Source: Auritidibacter ignavus
Lineage (GTDB): Bacteria > Actinomycetota > Actinomycetes > Actinomycetales > Micrococcaceae
DNA: 64,000 bases
Assembly: GCF_003703835.1 (NCBI RefSeq)
Contig: NZ_RDQR01000006.1
Span: forward strand, 1-64,000
Direction: 5' to 3'
A program made the position numbers and the translations under genes. Below, in pieces: positions 44,035 to 53,326 of this stretch. Under the pieces are notes generated by a model. That model saw only the letters and a list, made by a program, of their open reading frames with translations. It did no database searches and was not told the origin of the DNA. How positions within the stretch are numbered: the first letter of the stretch is position 1; each line of letters begins with the position of its first letter.

Positions 44035-45201
44035 GTGAGTACAAAGAAGAATAAACGCGGTCTTGGTCGGGGTCTGGGCGCTCTTATCCAACCCGAGGTG
44101 GGGCCAGTTAATGCTGAAGACAGCACGGAGAATGTGTCTCAACCGGCAGAGAAAGGGTCCGAGGGGGCTAGCCAAGGCGCTCCTGCTGGTGGTACCAATG
44201 CTCAAGCGGGGAACTCTGGTGTAGCAGCCGGTACCCGGTCTCGTCCCTCAGACCTCTTCTTTGAAACATCTAGAGAGCAGGGTCAGGATCAACGCAGAGA
44301 TCGATATCGTCGTCCATCGATGCCAAATCCTCTAGCGGCACACCGGGAGACTTCAGGGAGTCAGAGGACGGGTTCGCTGGACGGCGAACAGAGCGTTCCT
44401 GTATCAGATAGTCGCCTAGTTTTGCTTGACCTAGAGCAAATCACACCGAATAGACAGCAGCCACGCCAGGAGTTTGACGAAGATGAGCTTCAAGAGCTGG
44501 TCGCATCGATTCGTGAAGTGGGCGTGCTACAACCAATTGTTGTGCGTGAAATTGGTGAGAGCACGTATGAGTTAATCATGGGCGAACGTCGCTTCCGTGC
44601 TTCCCGCTTTGCGGGGTTGTCGTCTATTCCTGCGGTTATCAGGGATGCAAGTGATGACCGTATGCTCGTGGAAGCGCTCGTAGAGAACATTCATCGTAGC
44701 GACCTAAATCCACTGGAAGAGGCTGCAGCCTATGAGCAACTGTTGAAAGACTTTGGGTGGTCTCAAGAGCAACTGTCGAAGAATATCGGAAAGTCGCGTC
44801 CAGCAATTTCCAACAGTCTTAGGCTGATGCAGTTACCGGCGTCAGTACAGTCTAAGGTGGCGGCCCGGGTCCTGTCTTCGGGTCATGCGCGCGCTCTATT
44901 GGGTGCTGAAGATCCAGCTGTGATGGAAACAATTGCTGACCGCGTGGTTTCTGAGGGGTTGTCTGTTCGGGCCACCGAGGAGCTCGTGAGTCTCTATCGT
45001 TCTCGTAAGCCTCATGCTCGTCGAAGCGTTTCACGTGGAACACAGACATTCGATGATCTCGCTGCTATGTTCTCTGACGAATTGGATACGACAGTAGACA
45101 TTCGGTTAGGTGCTAAGAAGGGCCGGATCTCCATCGATTTCGCCTCGGTAGAAGACCTGAACAGGATCATGGCGCTGATCCAGCCTTCACAACGTCAATA
45201 G
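44035..45201 (+). CDS. chromosome partitioning protein ParB (388 aa)
   Basis: CTP-dependent parS-binding clamp. The N-terminus RGLGRGLGALIQPE is the ParA-contact motif. A long polar linker (~residues 20-120) precedes the CTPase domain with LIMGERRFRASRFAGLSSIP and LVEALVENIHRSDLNPLEEA. The helix-turn-helix is around SKNIGKSRPAISNSLRLMQL. The C-terminal dimer domain ends RIMALIQPSQRQ. The linker is long for the family. A parS site lies inside the coding sequence (45027-45042). Confidence 0.95.
   Translation: MSTKKNKRGLGRGLGALIQPEVGPVNAEDSTENVSQPAEKGSEGASQGAPAGGTNAQAGNSGVAAGTRSRPSDLFFETSREQGQDQRRDRYRRPSMPNPLAAHRETSGSQRTGSLDGEQSVPVSDSRLVLLDLEQITPNRQQPRQEFDEDELQELVASIREVGVLQPIVVREIGESTYELIMGERRFRASRFAGLSSIPAVIRDASDDRMLVEALVENIHRSDLNPLEEAAAYEQLLKDFGWSQEQLSKNIGKSRPAISNSLRLMQLPASVQSKVAARVLSSGHARALLGAEDPAVMETIADRVVSEGLSVRATEELVSLYRSRKPHARRSVSRGTQTFDDLAAMFSDELDTTVDIRLGAKKGRISIDFASVEDLNRIMALIQPSQRQ
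45027..45042. promoter_or_regulatory. parS site 2, inside parB
   Basis: CGTTTCACGTGGAACA overlaps parB codons for VSRGT. It matches the consensus core. Confidence 0.8.
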
Positions 45202-45215
45202 CCGAAGAGTTTTTG

Positions 45216-45248
45216 CGAGGCCTGACCCGTAAGGTCGGGCCTCGTTTT
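45216..45248 (+). terminator. Rho-independent terminator of parB
   Basis: GAGGCCTGACC and GGTCGGGCCTC form a GC-rich stem with a GTAA-type loop, followed by GTTTTGT. It ends where the next parS site begins. Confidence 0.8.
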
Positions 45249-45263
45249 GTTTCACGTGAAACA
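45248..45263. promoter_or_regulatory. parS site 3 (perfect consensus)
   Basis: TGTTTCACGTGAAACA, the exact 16-bp palindromic consensus. Confidence 0.95.
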
Positions 45264-45400
45264 CGGCTCCCCATGTGGTACATGACTTCTGAATGCGACG
45301 CCTTTCTCCGAGATCACAGGTGCATAGACGCCACGATGCTGTCGCTGTTGATACCATCAACGAGGGCTGAGAGCGTGATACCGACTGGTCCGGATACATA

Positions 45401-45416
45401 AGTTCCACGTGAAACA
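45401..45416. promoter_or_regulatory. parS site 4
   Basis: AGTTCCACGTGAAACA, close to consensus with two differences. Confidence 0.85.
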
Positions 45417-45755
45417 TTGCGTCCCGAGTAGACAGTCATGCTCGTGGGTACTCCTGGTTTGACAACAAATTTCACATTCAGCAAGAACCCGGCTAAGGGT
45501 AAAGCGAGCCGTGCGAAATCAATGAGCTACAGCGTAAGAGCATGCAGTAAGAAAGGTGGCATTCTCGACGGGATAGTTGCGGGTATGAGGACATGCAACC
45601 TCGTGGTCAATGATTGTGTCTCCAATCCTACGAAAAGAGGATGATTGGGCATCGTTCTAGGGGTATGAGTTAGTTCCTACTCCAGGTGATTTAGCAAGCA
45701 TCATTGGAGTTCCACAGCTGCGAACCGATAGGTGAGCACAGATCGTAAAAAAAGA

Positions 45756-45785
45756 GGACGGTGGTTTCACGTGAAACCACCGTCC
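45756..45785 (-). terminator. trxA terminator hairpin that contains parS site 5
   Basis: A perfect 30-bp palindrome (two 15-bp arms) whose centre GGTTTCACGTGAAACC (45763-45778) is a parS-like site. On the minus strand it is followed by TCTTTTTTT, and it lies 21 bp past the trxA stop, so it also has the form of a Rho-independent terminator. Confidence 0.75.
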
Positions 45786-45806
45786 CGGGTAAAACGCGGT
45801 ATATTC

Positions 45807-46130
45807 TTATTTCAGAAGGTCCGCAAATTCAGACTCGAGTGCTGGCTGTGGCTTCGCACCGATCGAGGTGGCGACCTTCTCCCCATTCTTAAAAGCCATC
45901 ACCGCAGGGATGCTGGTAATGCCGTACTGCGAGGCAACCTGGGGATTGTCGTCAACGTTGAGCTTTGCAACGGTAATCTTATCCGCGTGCTCTTCTGCCA
46001 TCTTCTCCAGAACGGGAGTCAGCATCCGGCACGGACCACACCATTCTGCCCAGAAATCGACGAGTACAGGTTTATCGTTCTCGAGGACTTTCTCCTGAAA
46101 GTCTGCATCGGTAACGTCGATAGTTGCCAT
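45807..46130 (-). CDS. thioredoxin (107 aa)
   Basis: Classic thioredoxin with LVDFWAEWCGPCRMLTPVLE (WCGPC redox pair), KLNVDDNPQVASQYGITSIP (cis-Pro) and AVMAFKNGEKVATSIGAKPQ. AGGAG precedes ATG. It reduces protein disulfides in the cytoplasm, itself reduced by the thioredoxin reductase encoded 29 bp upstream. Confidence 0.96.
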   Translation of the reverse strand: MATIDVTDADFQEKVLENDKPVLVDFWAEWCGPCRMLTPVLEKMAEEHADKITVAKLNVDDNPQVASQYGITSIPAVMAFKNGEKVATSIGAKPQPALESEFADLLK

Positions 46131-46159
46131 TTTAACTCCTAAAGGTTGATAACTAAGTA

Positions 46160-47107
46160 TTAGCCTAGATTTATAAGGTAGTGTTCAACATCTTGTGCTG
46201 CTACACAGCCGGTACCGGCGGCCGTGACGGCTTGGCGATAGGTAGGGTCGATGACGTCTCCGGCGGCAAACACGCCGTCAATGTTGGTCTGGGAAGACGG
46301 ATGCGCAACCTTGATCGTGCCATCATCGTTGAGGTCCAAAACATCTTTGACGAGTTCGGTGCGAGGGTCCTGACCGATAGCGACAAAGAGGCCGGAGATA
46401 TCCAGGGTTGAGCGCTGGCCAGTCTTCAGGTTTTCAATGCCGGCAGTGTGAAGTTTATCTTCTCCGGAGAGATGTGTGACCACGGAGTCCCAGATGAACT
46501 CGATCTTGTCATTTTCAAGAGCGCGCTGTGCCATGATGTGGGATGCTCGGAGTTCATCACGACGATGAATCACGTAGACCTTTGAGGCAAATTTAGTGAG
46601 GAAGAGTGCTTCCTCCATGGCGGAGTCACCGCCGCCGACCACAGCGACTTGTTGATCGCGGAAGAAAAAACCGTCGCAGGTCGCACACCAGGAGACACCA
46701 AAACCGCTCAGGCGTTGTTCGCCGTCAATCCCAAGGTGACGATATGCGGATCCCGTGGCAATAATCACGGTACGCGCACGATAGCTGTCCCCGTTACCGA
46801 GTGTCACGACCTTGGGATGGGATGCCAGATCGAGTTCTACCACATCTTCATATTGAATGTCAGCGCCGAAGCGGCGGGCCTGGGCCTCAAAATTGGCCAT
46901 CAGTTCTGGGCCCAAAATCCCATCGGGGAAACCAGGGTAGTTTTCAACATCGGTGGTGTTCATCAGTTCGCCACCGGCGGTGACTGATCCAGTGAAAACC
47001 ACAGGGTTGAGATTGGCCCTGGCAGTATATATTGCTGCGGTGTACCCAGCGGGACCCGAACCGACGATGATCACATTGCGGACATCGTTGGCATCAACTT
47101 CCGTCAC
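46160..47107 (-). CDS. thioredoxin reductase (315 aa)
   Basis: FAD/NADPH enzyme. GSGPAGYTAAIYTARANLNP is the FAD site, FGVSWCATCDGFFFRDQQVA has the redox-active CATC, VAVVGGGDSAMEEALFL the NADPH site, and GVFAAGDVIDPTYRQAVTAA the second FAD motif. GTG start at 47107. It forms an operon with trxA. Confidence 0.95.
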   Translation of the reverse strand: MTEVDANDVRNVIIVGSGPAGYTAAIYTARANLNPVVFTGSVTAGGELMNTTDVENYPGFPDGILGPELMANFEAQARRFGADIQYEDVVELDLASHPKVVTLGNGDSYRARTVIIATGSAYRHLGIDGEQRLSGFGVSWCATCDGFFFRDQQVAVVGGGDSAMEEALFLTKFASKVYVIHRRDELRASHIMAQRALENDKIEFIWDSVVTHLSGEDKLHTAGIENLKTGQRSTLDISGLFVAIGQDPRTELVKDVLDLNDDGTIKVAHPSSQTNIDGVFAAGDVIDPTYRQAVTAAGTGCVAAQDVEHYLINLG

Positions 47108-47232
47108 GGTGATGACCTCTACTTTCCGACATCAGCAACCGGGTTTGCTGGAAACCAACGGCGTAATGTACGTACACAGTGTGTTTCTTCATCCACCCTT
47201 AACGGTAAGGCCGTGACGGATATTCCATCACC

Positions 47233-48933
47233 CTAATTCACGGTAATTTCAGCGATATTCAGCCCATAGGGCAAATCGGCGGACGCATCGGCAGCCTGTG
47301 GCAAATCAGTGAAGTTAATAATGACATACTGCCCGGTAACCGGCTCACCATCCTCGCTCGACACCGAGGCGGTGTAGCTCGGCCCGGTAAAGGAGCCTTC
47401 TGCTACGGCAGTTCCATCAGCCGGGTTCTCAGTATCTGAGACGAGTACCTGGAAGCTTCCGCCGGATCCACCGTTCTGGTCGATGTTGACCTCGGTGATC
47501 TCCGAGTCTTCCTCCAGTTCAACGACGAGAGCAAGATTTCGGGCGAAACCACCAAACTGCGATTGAGCAAAAGACAATGAACGCCACGAGGTCGCCGCAT
47601 CACCATCGACTGCTAACGGAAGCTGGTCGTCGGTTTGGGAGCTAAGATTCGGTGAATCGGGGACCACGCGGGAGATGCCGGCAATAGACGGCGCTGGGGC
47701 CACCGGTGAGGCCTCTTCATCCGCGGACTCGCCATCTTGTGGCTCTTGCTCGCCCTGCTCGTTGGGCTGGGCCGAAGACGTCGGCTCGGCCACGGGTTCC
47801 GAACCGCCACGTCCCAGGAAGGTAAACATCAGCACGACGGCGACGACGAGGACCAAGAGCAACAGGACAGCGCCAATCCATCGACCGGTCCCGCCGCCCT
47901 GGCGTTCTTCGGCGTATTCCATCGCATAGCTGTCGCCGTATCCGCCACCGGATGTGGCCGGCTGGGGTGCGGAGGCGGAACCACCGACTGTGGCGGAATT
48001 GCCCATAGCTTGGGCGACGCGTTGTTGAACATTCTGCGGTGCTGGGTCCTTAGCTGTGGGAACCTCTGATGCCTCGACACTGGCGGCGGCTGCTTCAGCA
48101 GCCGGAGCCTGACCGGCCGGTTCCTGACCTGTCTTCTCCGGGGTGTCGTCAGAGTCGTCGATCACCGGAATCGGACCGGTTTGTACCGACTCGGAGCCCG
48201 AATGGCTCACGGGTTCGGTCGGTTCCTGATCTGCGTGACGCGGGCCGTGGTCAGTGTCCTGACCCCCTTGGCCCGAGTGGTCATCGTGGTCATCGTGACG
48301 TGTCGGGCCGGCACCCACGCCGGCAACAGCGGCACCCGCACTGGCATCGCGGGCTGGGCGGGACGTCGTGTTGGGGTGGGGAGTGTCTCCAGGACGGACG
48401 AGCTTGGAGGGATCGTCGGTGCGGTTCAACGAGTCGTTGAGGCGATCGGAGATCCGGTTGAGGAATTTCGACCGATGTGGCTGTTGCTCCCGGCTGGCGG
48501 CCACATCGGAATCTAGGCTGGAGTAGTACTCGTCATCGTCGTCGTAGGTCTGGGGCTCGTAGGACCGAGATTCACCGAAGATTTCGGATCCCAGGTTCTC
48601 GGTGTAAAAGGGCTCGACGTAGACCTCGTGGCCGGTTACCAGGGAGAGTAAGGACTGTGGGTCAGTCTCCCCGGCGGAAATCAGGTAGGTGCGGTCGTCC
48701 GACAAGCCCAGGTCCAGGACTTGAACGTCGGAGGAACGTTCTCCGGTAGCCAGTTGCCGGGCTGAGGTTGCGACCTGGGAGGCGTGATCGGGGGAGGCCA
48801 CCAGAATCATTACTTCACGATTGAGTACTTGATCGAGTCCGGTAAGGATCACATCTTGCTCAGCGGTGGCCAAGACCTGTCCGGTAATCAGGTACCGTCC
48901 GCCCAGCACGTTACCTTCGTCGAGTTGTGCCAC
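47233..48933 (-). CDS. MurJ-associated pseudokinase-like membrane protein (566 aa)
   Basis: N-terminal ~110 residues look like a degenerate protein-kinase N-lobe (LGGRYLITGQVLATAEQDVI, then LDQVLNREVMILVA). A long acidic disordered segment follows, then one membrane helix (WIGAVLLLLVLVVAVVLMFT) and an extracellular region with a discoidin-like fold (AVDGDAATSWRSLSFAQSQF). In mycobacteria a pseudokinase with the same outer domain is fused to MurJ; here it is separate and adjacent. It probably helps regulate lipid II flipping through phospho-dependent partners (inference). Confidence 0.75.
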   Translation of the reverse strand: MAQLDEGNVLGGRYLITGQVLATAEQDVILTGLDQVLNREVMILVASPDHASQVATSARQLATGERSSDVQVLDLGLSDDRTYLISAGETDPQSLLSLVTGHEVYVEPFYTENLGSEIFGESRSYEPQTYDDDDEYYSSLDSDVAASREQQPHRSKFLNRISDRLNDSLNRTDDPSKLVRPGDTPHPNTTSRPARDASAGAAVAGVGAGPTRHDDHDDHSGQGGQDTDHGPRHADQEPTEPVSHSGSESVQTGPIPVIDDSDDTPEKTGQEPAGQAPAAEAAAASVEASEVPTAKDPAPQNVQQRVAQAMGNSATVGGSASAPQPATSGGGYGDSYAMEYAEERQGGGTGRWIGAVLLLLVLVVAVVLMFTFLGRGGSEPVAEPTSSAQPNEQGEQEPQDGESADEEASPVAPAPSIAGISRVVPDSPNLSSQTDDQLPLAVDGDAATSWRSLSFAQSQFGGFARNLALVVELEEDSEITEVNIDQNGGSGGSFQVLVSDTENPADGTAVAEGSFTGPSYTASVSSEDGEPVTGQYVIINFTDLPQAADASADLPYGLNIAEITVN

Positions 48934-49061
48934 GATCTTTCCTCCAGGGTCGGGTTAAAAGTTGGTCATGGTCGGCAGAGACCATTTATTCGACCTAATC
49001 TTCTATGGTAGTCGCACCCTGGCGACGCTGTGCGTCAATCACACGGGATTACCCCAGAGTT

Positions 49062-50774
49062 TTACTCGGTCGAGCGCGTGAAACGTTTGATCAAAGGGCC
49101 GAGATAGTCGTCGAGTTCTTTGACGTTGAAAGCCCGACAAGCCAGCAGATACACCGCGAGCATCACGATTCCGACCACCGCGCAGGTGATCAGTGCGGTG
49201 AGAATCGAGGCGTAGGGGAACCCACTGTGATAGCCACCCAAGAGCAACAGCACCAACGCGCCAACCAGCCCGGAGGCCACGGCCGCATACCCGGTGCGCA
49301 GGTAGGCGGTGAAGACCTTGCTCGTGTGGTAGTTCCCGAACCGCTTCAGAGTCAAAAAGTGCACCATGAGGAACTGAATGATGTGCACCACCGTGAACAG
49401 TAGCGCAATCAGGTGTGCCAGGGAGGCGTTCGGGATGATCGGGGCAAGCAGATAGGCCGAGATCAGCGTGAGCACCGAAGCGGTGCACTGCACGATCATG
49501 GGCACCGTGGCGTTCTCGGAGGCGTAGAACACGCGCAACAGATAGAAGTGTGCCGAGCGGAAGGGCATGCCAATGGCCAGTAGCACCAGGATTTGGCCGA
49601 TTGCTGCCGCGGAGATGGGAGCGGTGTCAGAAGATCCGGAGAACAGTCGCCCGATCGGGGCAGCCAAGACGAGCACTACCATCATGGCAAACATCATCGG
49701 TACCGCGAAGCTACTCAGCCCGGCGCCGGTGGTCCACCGGGCTGCGACGGTATCGCGGTCCTGCAGGGAGCGGGTCAACCGGTTGAACAGCACCGTGGCG
49801 ATCGACAGCACGAACACCGAGTGTGGGAGCACGGTAATCAGTTGCGAGACGTTCAGGGCGTAGAGGCCGGGGACCGCGGCAGCGGCTTCGGGGGTTTCGG
49901 CGACAGTGGACCGCGCCTCAGTGGCTCCGGTGACCAGGCGGTTGATGAGTAGGTTGGTGACGTTGCCGACCAGCATGGTGATGATGGTGAATCCGGCCAG
50001 CCGACCGGTGGTGCGCAATCCCATCCCGCGCCAGCCAAACTTCAGTTTCAGCCCCAGTCCCAAACGTTTCAGCGGCCACAACAGCACGAGTGCCTGGATA
50101 GCAATGCCGAGGGTGTGGCCTCCAGCTAAGACTGCCGTGTGGGTAGGGGACCAAGCGAGTAATTGGTCCTCATCCGACATTCCGGTGTAATGGCCGAAGG
50201 TGACGATGTAGGCCACAATCACCAGGATGGCCACCGCGTTATTGGCTACCGGCGCCCACATATAGGCGCCGAAGCGTCCGTGAGCGTTAAGGATCTGCCC
50301 GATGATGGCATACATCCCGTAGAAGAAGATCTGGGGCAACGTCCAGAACGCGAAAGCGGTGGCTAAGGCGAGCTTGGGTTCCGACCAGCCCAGGGTGAGC
50401 GCATTCATGATCGGATAGGCACACAGCGTGATCGCGATCGTAAAGGCCCCGATGATCAACAAGGCGAGGGTCAGGATGCGGGAGGTGTAGTCGGCGCCCC
50501 GGTCGGGTGCTTTGGCAGCCTTAATGAGCTGAGGTACCAGCACTACGTTAAAGACACCACCGGCCAGCAACATGTAGATCACGTTGGGGATGGTGTTGGC
50601 GGATTCGAAGACGTCAGCGACTAAGGCGGTGGACCCAATGGCCACGGCGAGCAATGACGTACGAACGAAGCCTAAAATTCGAGACACTAAAGTGCCGGAG
50701 GCCATGAGCGCTGAGGCTTTGGTAGCTCCGGCAGAGGATTTCGATTGGTCTTCAGGGACAGGACGCTCGCTCAC
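49062..50774 (-). CDS. lipid II flippase MurJ/MviN (570 aa)
   Basis: Polytopic membrane protein of the MOP superfamily. It opens with ALMASGTLVSRILGFVRTSL and continues with NVIYMLLAGGVFNVVLVPQL and WTLPQIFFYGMYAIIGQILN, all MurJ signatures, with 13-14 hydrophobic segments. It flips lipid II for peptidoglycan synthesis. GTG 50774 overlaps the stop of the NUDIX gene by 4 bp (GTGA). The pseudokinase gene follows after about 130 bp. Confidence 0.93.
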   Translation of the reverse strand: MSERPVPEDQSKSSAGATKASALMASGTLVSRILGFVRTSLLAVAIGSTALVADVFESANTIPNVIYMLLAGGVFNVVLVPQLIKAAKAPDRGADYTSRILTLALLIIGAFTIAITLCAYPIMNALTLGWSEPKLALATAFAFWTLPQIFFYGMYAIIGQILNAHGRFGAYMWAPVANNAVAILVIVAYIVTFGHYTGMSDEDQLLAWSPTHTAVLAGGHTLGIAIQALVLLWPLKRLGLGLKLKFGWRGMGLRTTGRLAGFTIITMLVGNVTNLLINRLVTGATEARSTVAETPEAAAAVPGLYALNVSQLITVLPHSVFVLSIATVLFNRLTRSLQDRDTVAARWTTGAGLSSFAVPMMFAMMVVLVLAAPIGRLFSGSSDTAPISAAAIGQILVLLAIGMPFRSAHFYLLRVFYASENATVPMIVQCTASVLTLISAYLLAPIIPNASLAHLIALLFTVVHIIQFLMVHFLTLKRFGNYHTSKVFTAYLRTGYAAVASGLVGALVLLLLGGYHSGFPYASILTALITCAVVGIVMLAVYLLACRAFNVKELDDYLGPLIKRFTRSTE

Positions 50775-51727
50775 CGCTGATCTTCCTGGGGTGGGTGCTG
50801 GGATGATTTCGAGGGCCCAGACGGATGGCGGAAGCGTTGTACCCGCAACATCAACTCGAACGGGGTTGGTGGTGTGGTGGGTTGAGTCGCGGCATCCTGA
50901 CCGGACTGACCTGGGTGATCGGCAGGGGACCGATCCTCGGTCTGCTGGCAGGAGCCTACCGTTTCGGGCCCGGCGGAGTGGTGCTGCTGTCCGGGTGTGC
51001 CGAGATTCTGTGATGTGTCGGTAGACTCGTTGTTCCGGTCCCGAGTCGCTGGTGTGGGGCGCAGATTCTCCGGAATGAGCCCGGATGGTAGTCGGCGACG
51101 AAGCGGGATGACGCGTCGGGACCGGAATGTCACCGGTACGTGGGTAAAGTACTCTGGTAGCGCCTCTTGGGCGACTTCGACAATTCGGCGTTCGTTGACG
51201 AAGCTGAGGCGAGCAGAGAGCCGTTCCAGGTCGACCCAGGCAACGTCGATGGCTTCGTGGTCGGGATCGTTCTCAATGGTCAAATTCCCGCCGGTGGCAC
51301 GCAATAAGAAATGGTGCACGGTTTTGTGCACGCGGTGTCCGGGAACGGTAAACCAGTAGTCAATGGAGCCCAGCGCAGTCAGCACTGTTCCCGAGATCCC
51401 GGTTTCTTCGGCGACTTCTCGTTCGGCGGCGGCGTGGTGATCTTCTTCACCCTCCGGATGGCCCTTGGGCAGGACCCATTCCAGCCGGCCTCCGCGGTTA
51501 TAGCGGGCAATGATGGCTACCTGGAGCCGGCCGAGACGTTCCCGCACGACCATGCCCCCGGCCGAAATCTCTTCCACTGTGGGCAATTGGGCATCCTCGC
51601 GCGGACGGGGGGTACGCCGTGTAGGATCGAAACGATCGATTCGTGCCGGGCGTGTGGGTTCAGCGTTTTCGGGCGTACCGGAGCCCCAGCTATTCCAGGG
51701 GCGTCGTGGTGACCGAAAACGAGACAT
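50771..51727 (-). CDS. NUDIX hydrolase (318 aa)
   Basis: The NUDIX domain is at residues ~55-180: LEWVLPKGHPEGEEDHHAAA leads into REVAEETGI, matching the G-x5-E-x7-REUxEExGU box. About 130 residues of Gln/Pro/Ser-rich sequence follow, with no recognised domain. ATG 51727 is preferred to GTG 51736. It hydrolyses a nucleoside-diphosphate-linked substrate. The gene occurs next to murJ and pcnB throughout Actinobacteria. Confidence 0.88.
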   Translation of the reverse strand: MSRFRSPRRPWNSWGSGTPENAEPTRPARIDRFDPTRRTPRPREDAQLPTVEEISAGGMVVRERLGRLQVAIIARYNRGGRLEWVLPKGHPEGEEDHHAAAEREVAEETGISGTVLTALGSIDYWFTVPGHRVHKTVHHFLLRATGGNLTIENDPDHEAIDVAWVDLERLSARLSFVNERRIVEVAQEALPEYFTHVPVTFRSRRVIPLRRRLPSGLIPENLRPTPATRDRNNESTDTSQNLGTPGQQHHSAGPETVGSCQQTEDRSPADHPGQSGQDAATQPTTPPTPFELMLRVQRFRHPSGPSKSSQHPPQEDQR

Positions 51728-51838
51728 GTTGTCCACTCTATCCCGATTACCTCATCACCGAACTGAAGCTACGACTGGATGCCCACGATTCGCCAGCGAC
51801 ACCAACCAACCACCCAGAGACCACGCCGAGACGATACT

Positions 51839-53326
51839 GTGATTCAACACCCCGACGACGCCCACGCACTCAACGCTGCACGACCGTTACCCGCTGGTTT
51901 TCCTCACGGAGCCACGGTGCCGGGGCTCGTGGTAGAACTGGGTAACATATTTCAGCAGGCCGGTTTCGAGCTGGCTCTGGTCGGCGGACCGGTGCGCGAT
52001 ATCTTCCTCGGGGTGACGGCTGTGGACCTGGATTTCACCACCGACGCCACTCCGGAGCAGATTACTGAGGTGTTGGGCACCTGGCCGGATGCGATCTGGG
52101 ATATTGGGGCCGCGTTCGGAACCATCGGGGCCCGTAAGGCCGGCTGGCAGGTGGAGATCACCACCTACCGGGCCGAAAAATACGACCCCGAATCGCGCAA
52201 ACCGCAGGTGGTCTTCGGCCACGACCTCACTGATGACTTGTTGCGCCGGGATTTCACCGTTAACGCGATGGCCCTGAAACTCCCCGACCTCGATCTGGTT
52301 GATCCCTTCGGTGGCATTCGGGATCTGGCCGCCGGGATGCTACGAACTCCGGGCAGAGCCGAAGCTTCATTCTCCGATGACCCGTTGCGGATGATGCGGG
52401 CCGCCCGGTTCATGTCGCAATTGCGCTTGTCGGTAGCCGATGACGTACGCACCGCGATGATCGAGATGGCCGAACGCATTAACATCATCTCTGCCGAACG
52501 GGTCCGTGATGAGCTGGTCAAGCTGATGATCGGGGCCGATCCGCGGGCCGGTTTGGAACTGTTGGTCCAGACCGGACTGGCTGAGCACGTGCTCCCCGAA
52601 CTGCCGGCCCTGCGACTGACCATGGATGCCGCCCACCATCATAAGGACGTCTACCAGCACTCGCTGAAGGTGCTGGAGCAAGCCATGGAGTGGGAACCGG
52701 AGTATGTGTCGGCACCGAATTTCGTGCTCCGTTTCGCAGCGGTGATGCACGATATCGGCAAACCCGCCACCCGTCGGTTTGAGAAAAACGGGGCGGTGAC
52801 CTTCCGCCACCACGATGTGGTCGGAGCAAAGATGGTCAGGTCCCGGATGAAGGCTTTGCGCTTTGATAAAGAAACCATCCGGGCGGTGGCCACTTTGGTC
52901 GAGTTGCACATGCGTTTTTACGGGTACGGAGATGCTGGCTGGGGTGATTCGGCGGTGCGCCGCTACGTGACCGATGCCGGGGACATGTTGCACCATTTGC
53001 ACGCGCTGACCCGCTCGGATGTCACCACCCAGAATAAACGTAAGGCCAACCGTTTAGCTCACGCCTATGATGACCTCGAACAACGCATTGAGCAGTTGGC
53101 GGCCGAAGAAGAATTGGCGAAGATCCGTCCCGATCTCAACGGCCAACAGATCATGCAGATCCTGGGGATTTCCCCGGGACCGTTGGTCGGACGTGCCTAC
53201 CAGCATCTGCTGGACTGGCGGTTGGACCAGGGCCCGCACACCGCCGAGGAAGCCGAAGCCGAGCTCTTGCGCTGGTGGGAGCAACAACCCGAATCCCAGA
53301 CGAAAGCGGAGCCGAGGGATGAGTGA
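51839..53326 (+). CDS. CCA tRNA nucleotidyltransferase/PcnB-like (about 495 aa)
   Basis: Class II nucleotidyltransferase with LALVGGPVRDIFLGVTAVDL and DFTTDA (metal Asp pair), and a RRDFTVNAMA motif. A C-terminal HD domain has HHKDVYQHSLKVLEQAME and VMHDIGKPATRRF. It adds or repairs the CCA end of tRNA. GTG 51839 is a likely start, but ATG 51779 is in frame; neither has a strong ribosome site. The gene is divergent from the NUDIX gene. Confidence 0.9.
   Translation: MIQHPDDAHALNAARPLPAGFPHGATVPGLVVELGNIFQQAGFELALVGGPVRDIFLGVTAVDLDFTTDATPEQITEVLGTWPDAIWDIGAAFGTIGARKAGWQVEITTYRAEKYDPESRKPQVVFGHDLTDDLLRRDFTVNAMALKLPDLDLVDPFGGIRDLAAGMLRTPGRAEASFSDDPLRMMRAARFMSQLRLSVADDVRTAMIEMAERINIISAERVRDELVKLMIGADPRAGLELLVQTGLAEHVLPELPALRLTMDAAHHHKDVYQHSLKVLEQAMEWEPEYVSAPNFVLRFAAVMHDIGKPATRRFEKNGAVTFRHHDVVGAKMVRSRMKALRFDKETIRAVATLVELHMRFYGYGDAGWGDSAVRRYVTDAGDMLHHLHALTRSDVTTQNKRKANRLAHAYDDLEQRIEQLAAEEELAKIRPDLNGQQIMQILGISPGPLVGRAYQHLLDWRLDQGPHTAEEAEAELLRWWEQQPESQTKAEPRDE

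Larger units (their letters stand above)
45202..45806. other. parB-trxA intergenic region with parS cluster
   Basis: About 605 bp between convergent parB and trxA. It holds the parB terminator, three parS sites and the trxA terminator. A plus-strand frame at 45438-45644 (68 aa) has no recognisable content and I do not accept it as a gene. Confidence 0.7.

Noticed and set aside
45438-45644. 68-aa plus-strand frame between parB and trxA
   Set aside because: No homology or good start context, and it lies in a non-coding parS/terminator region.
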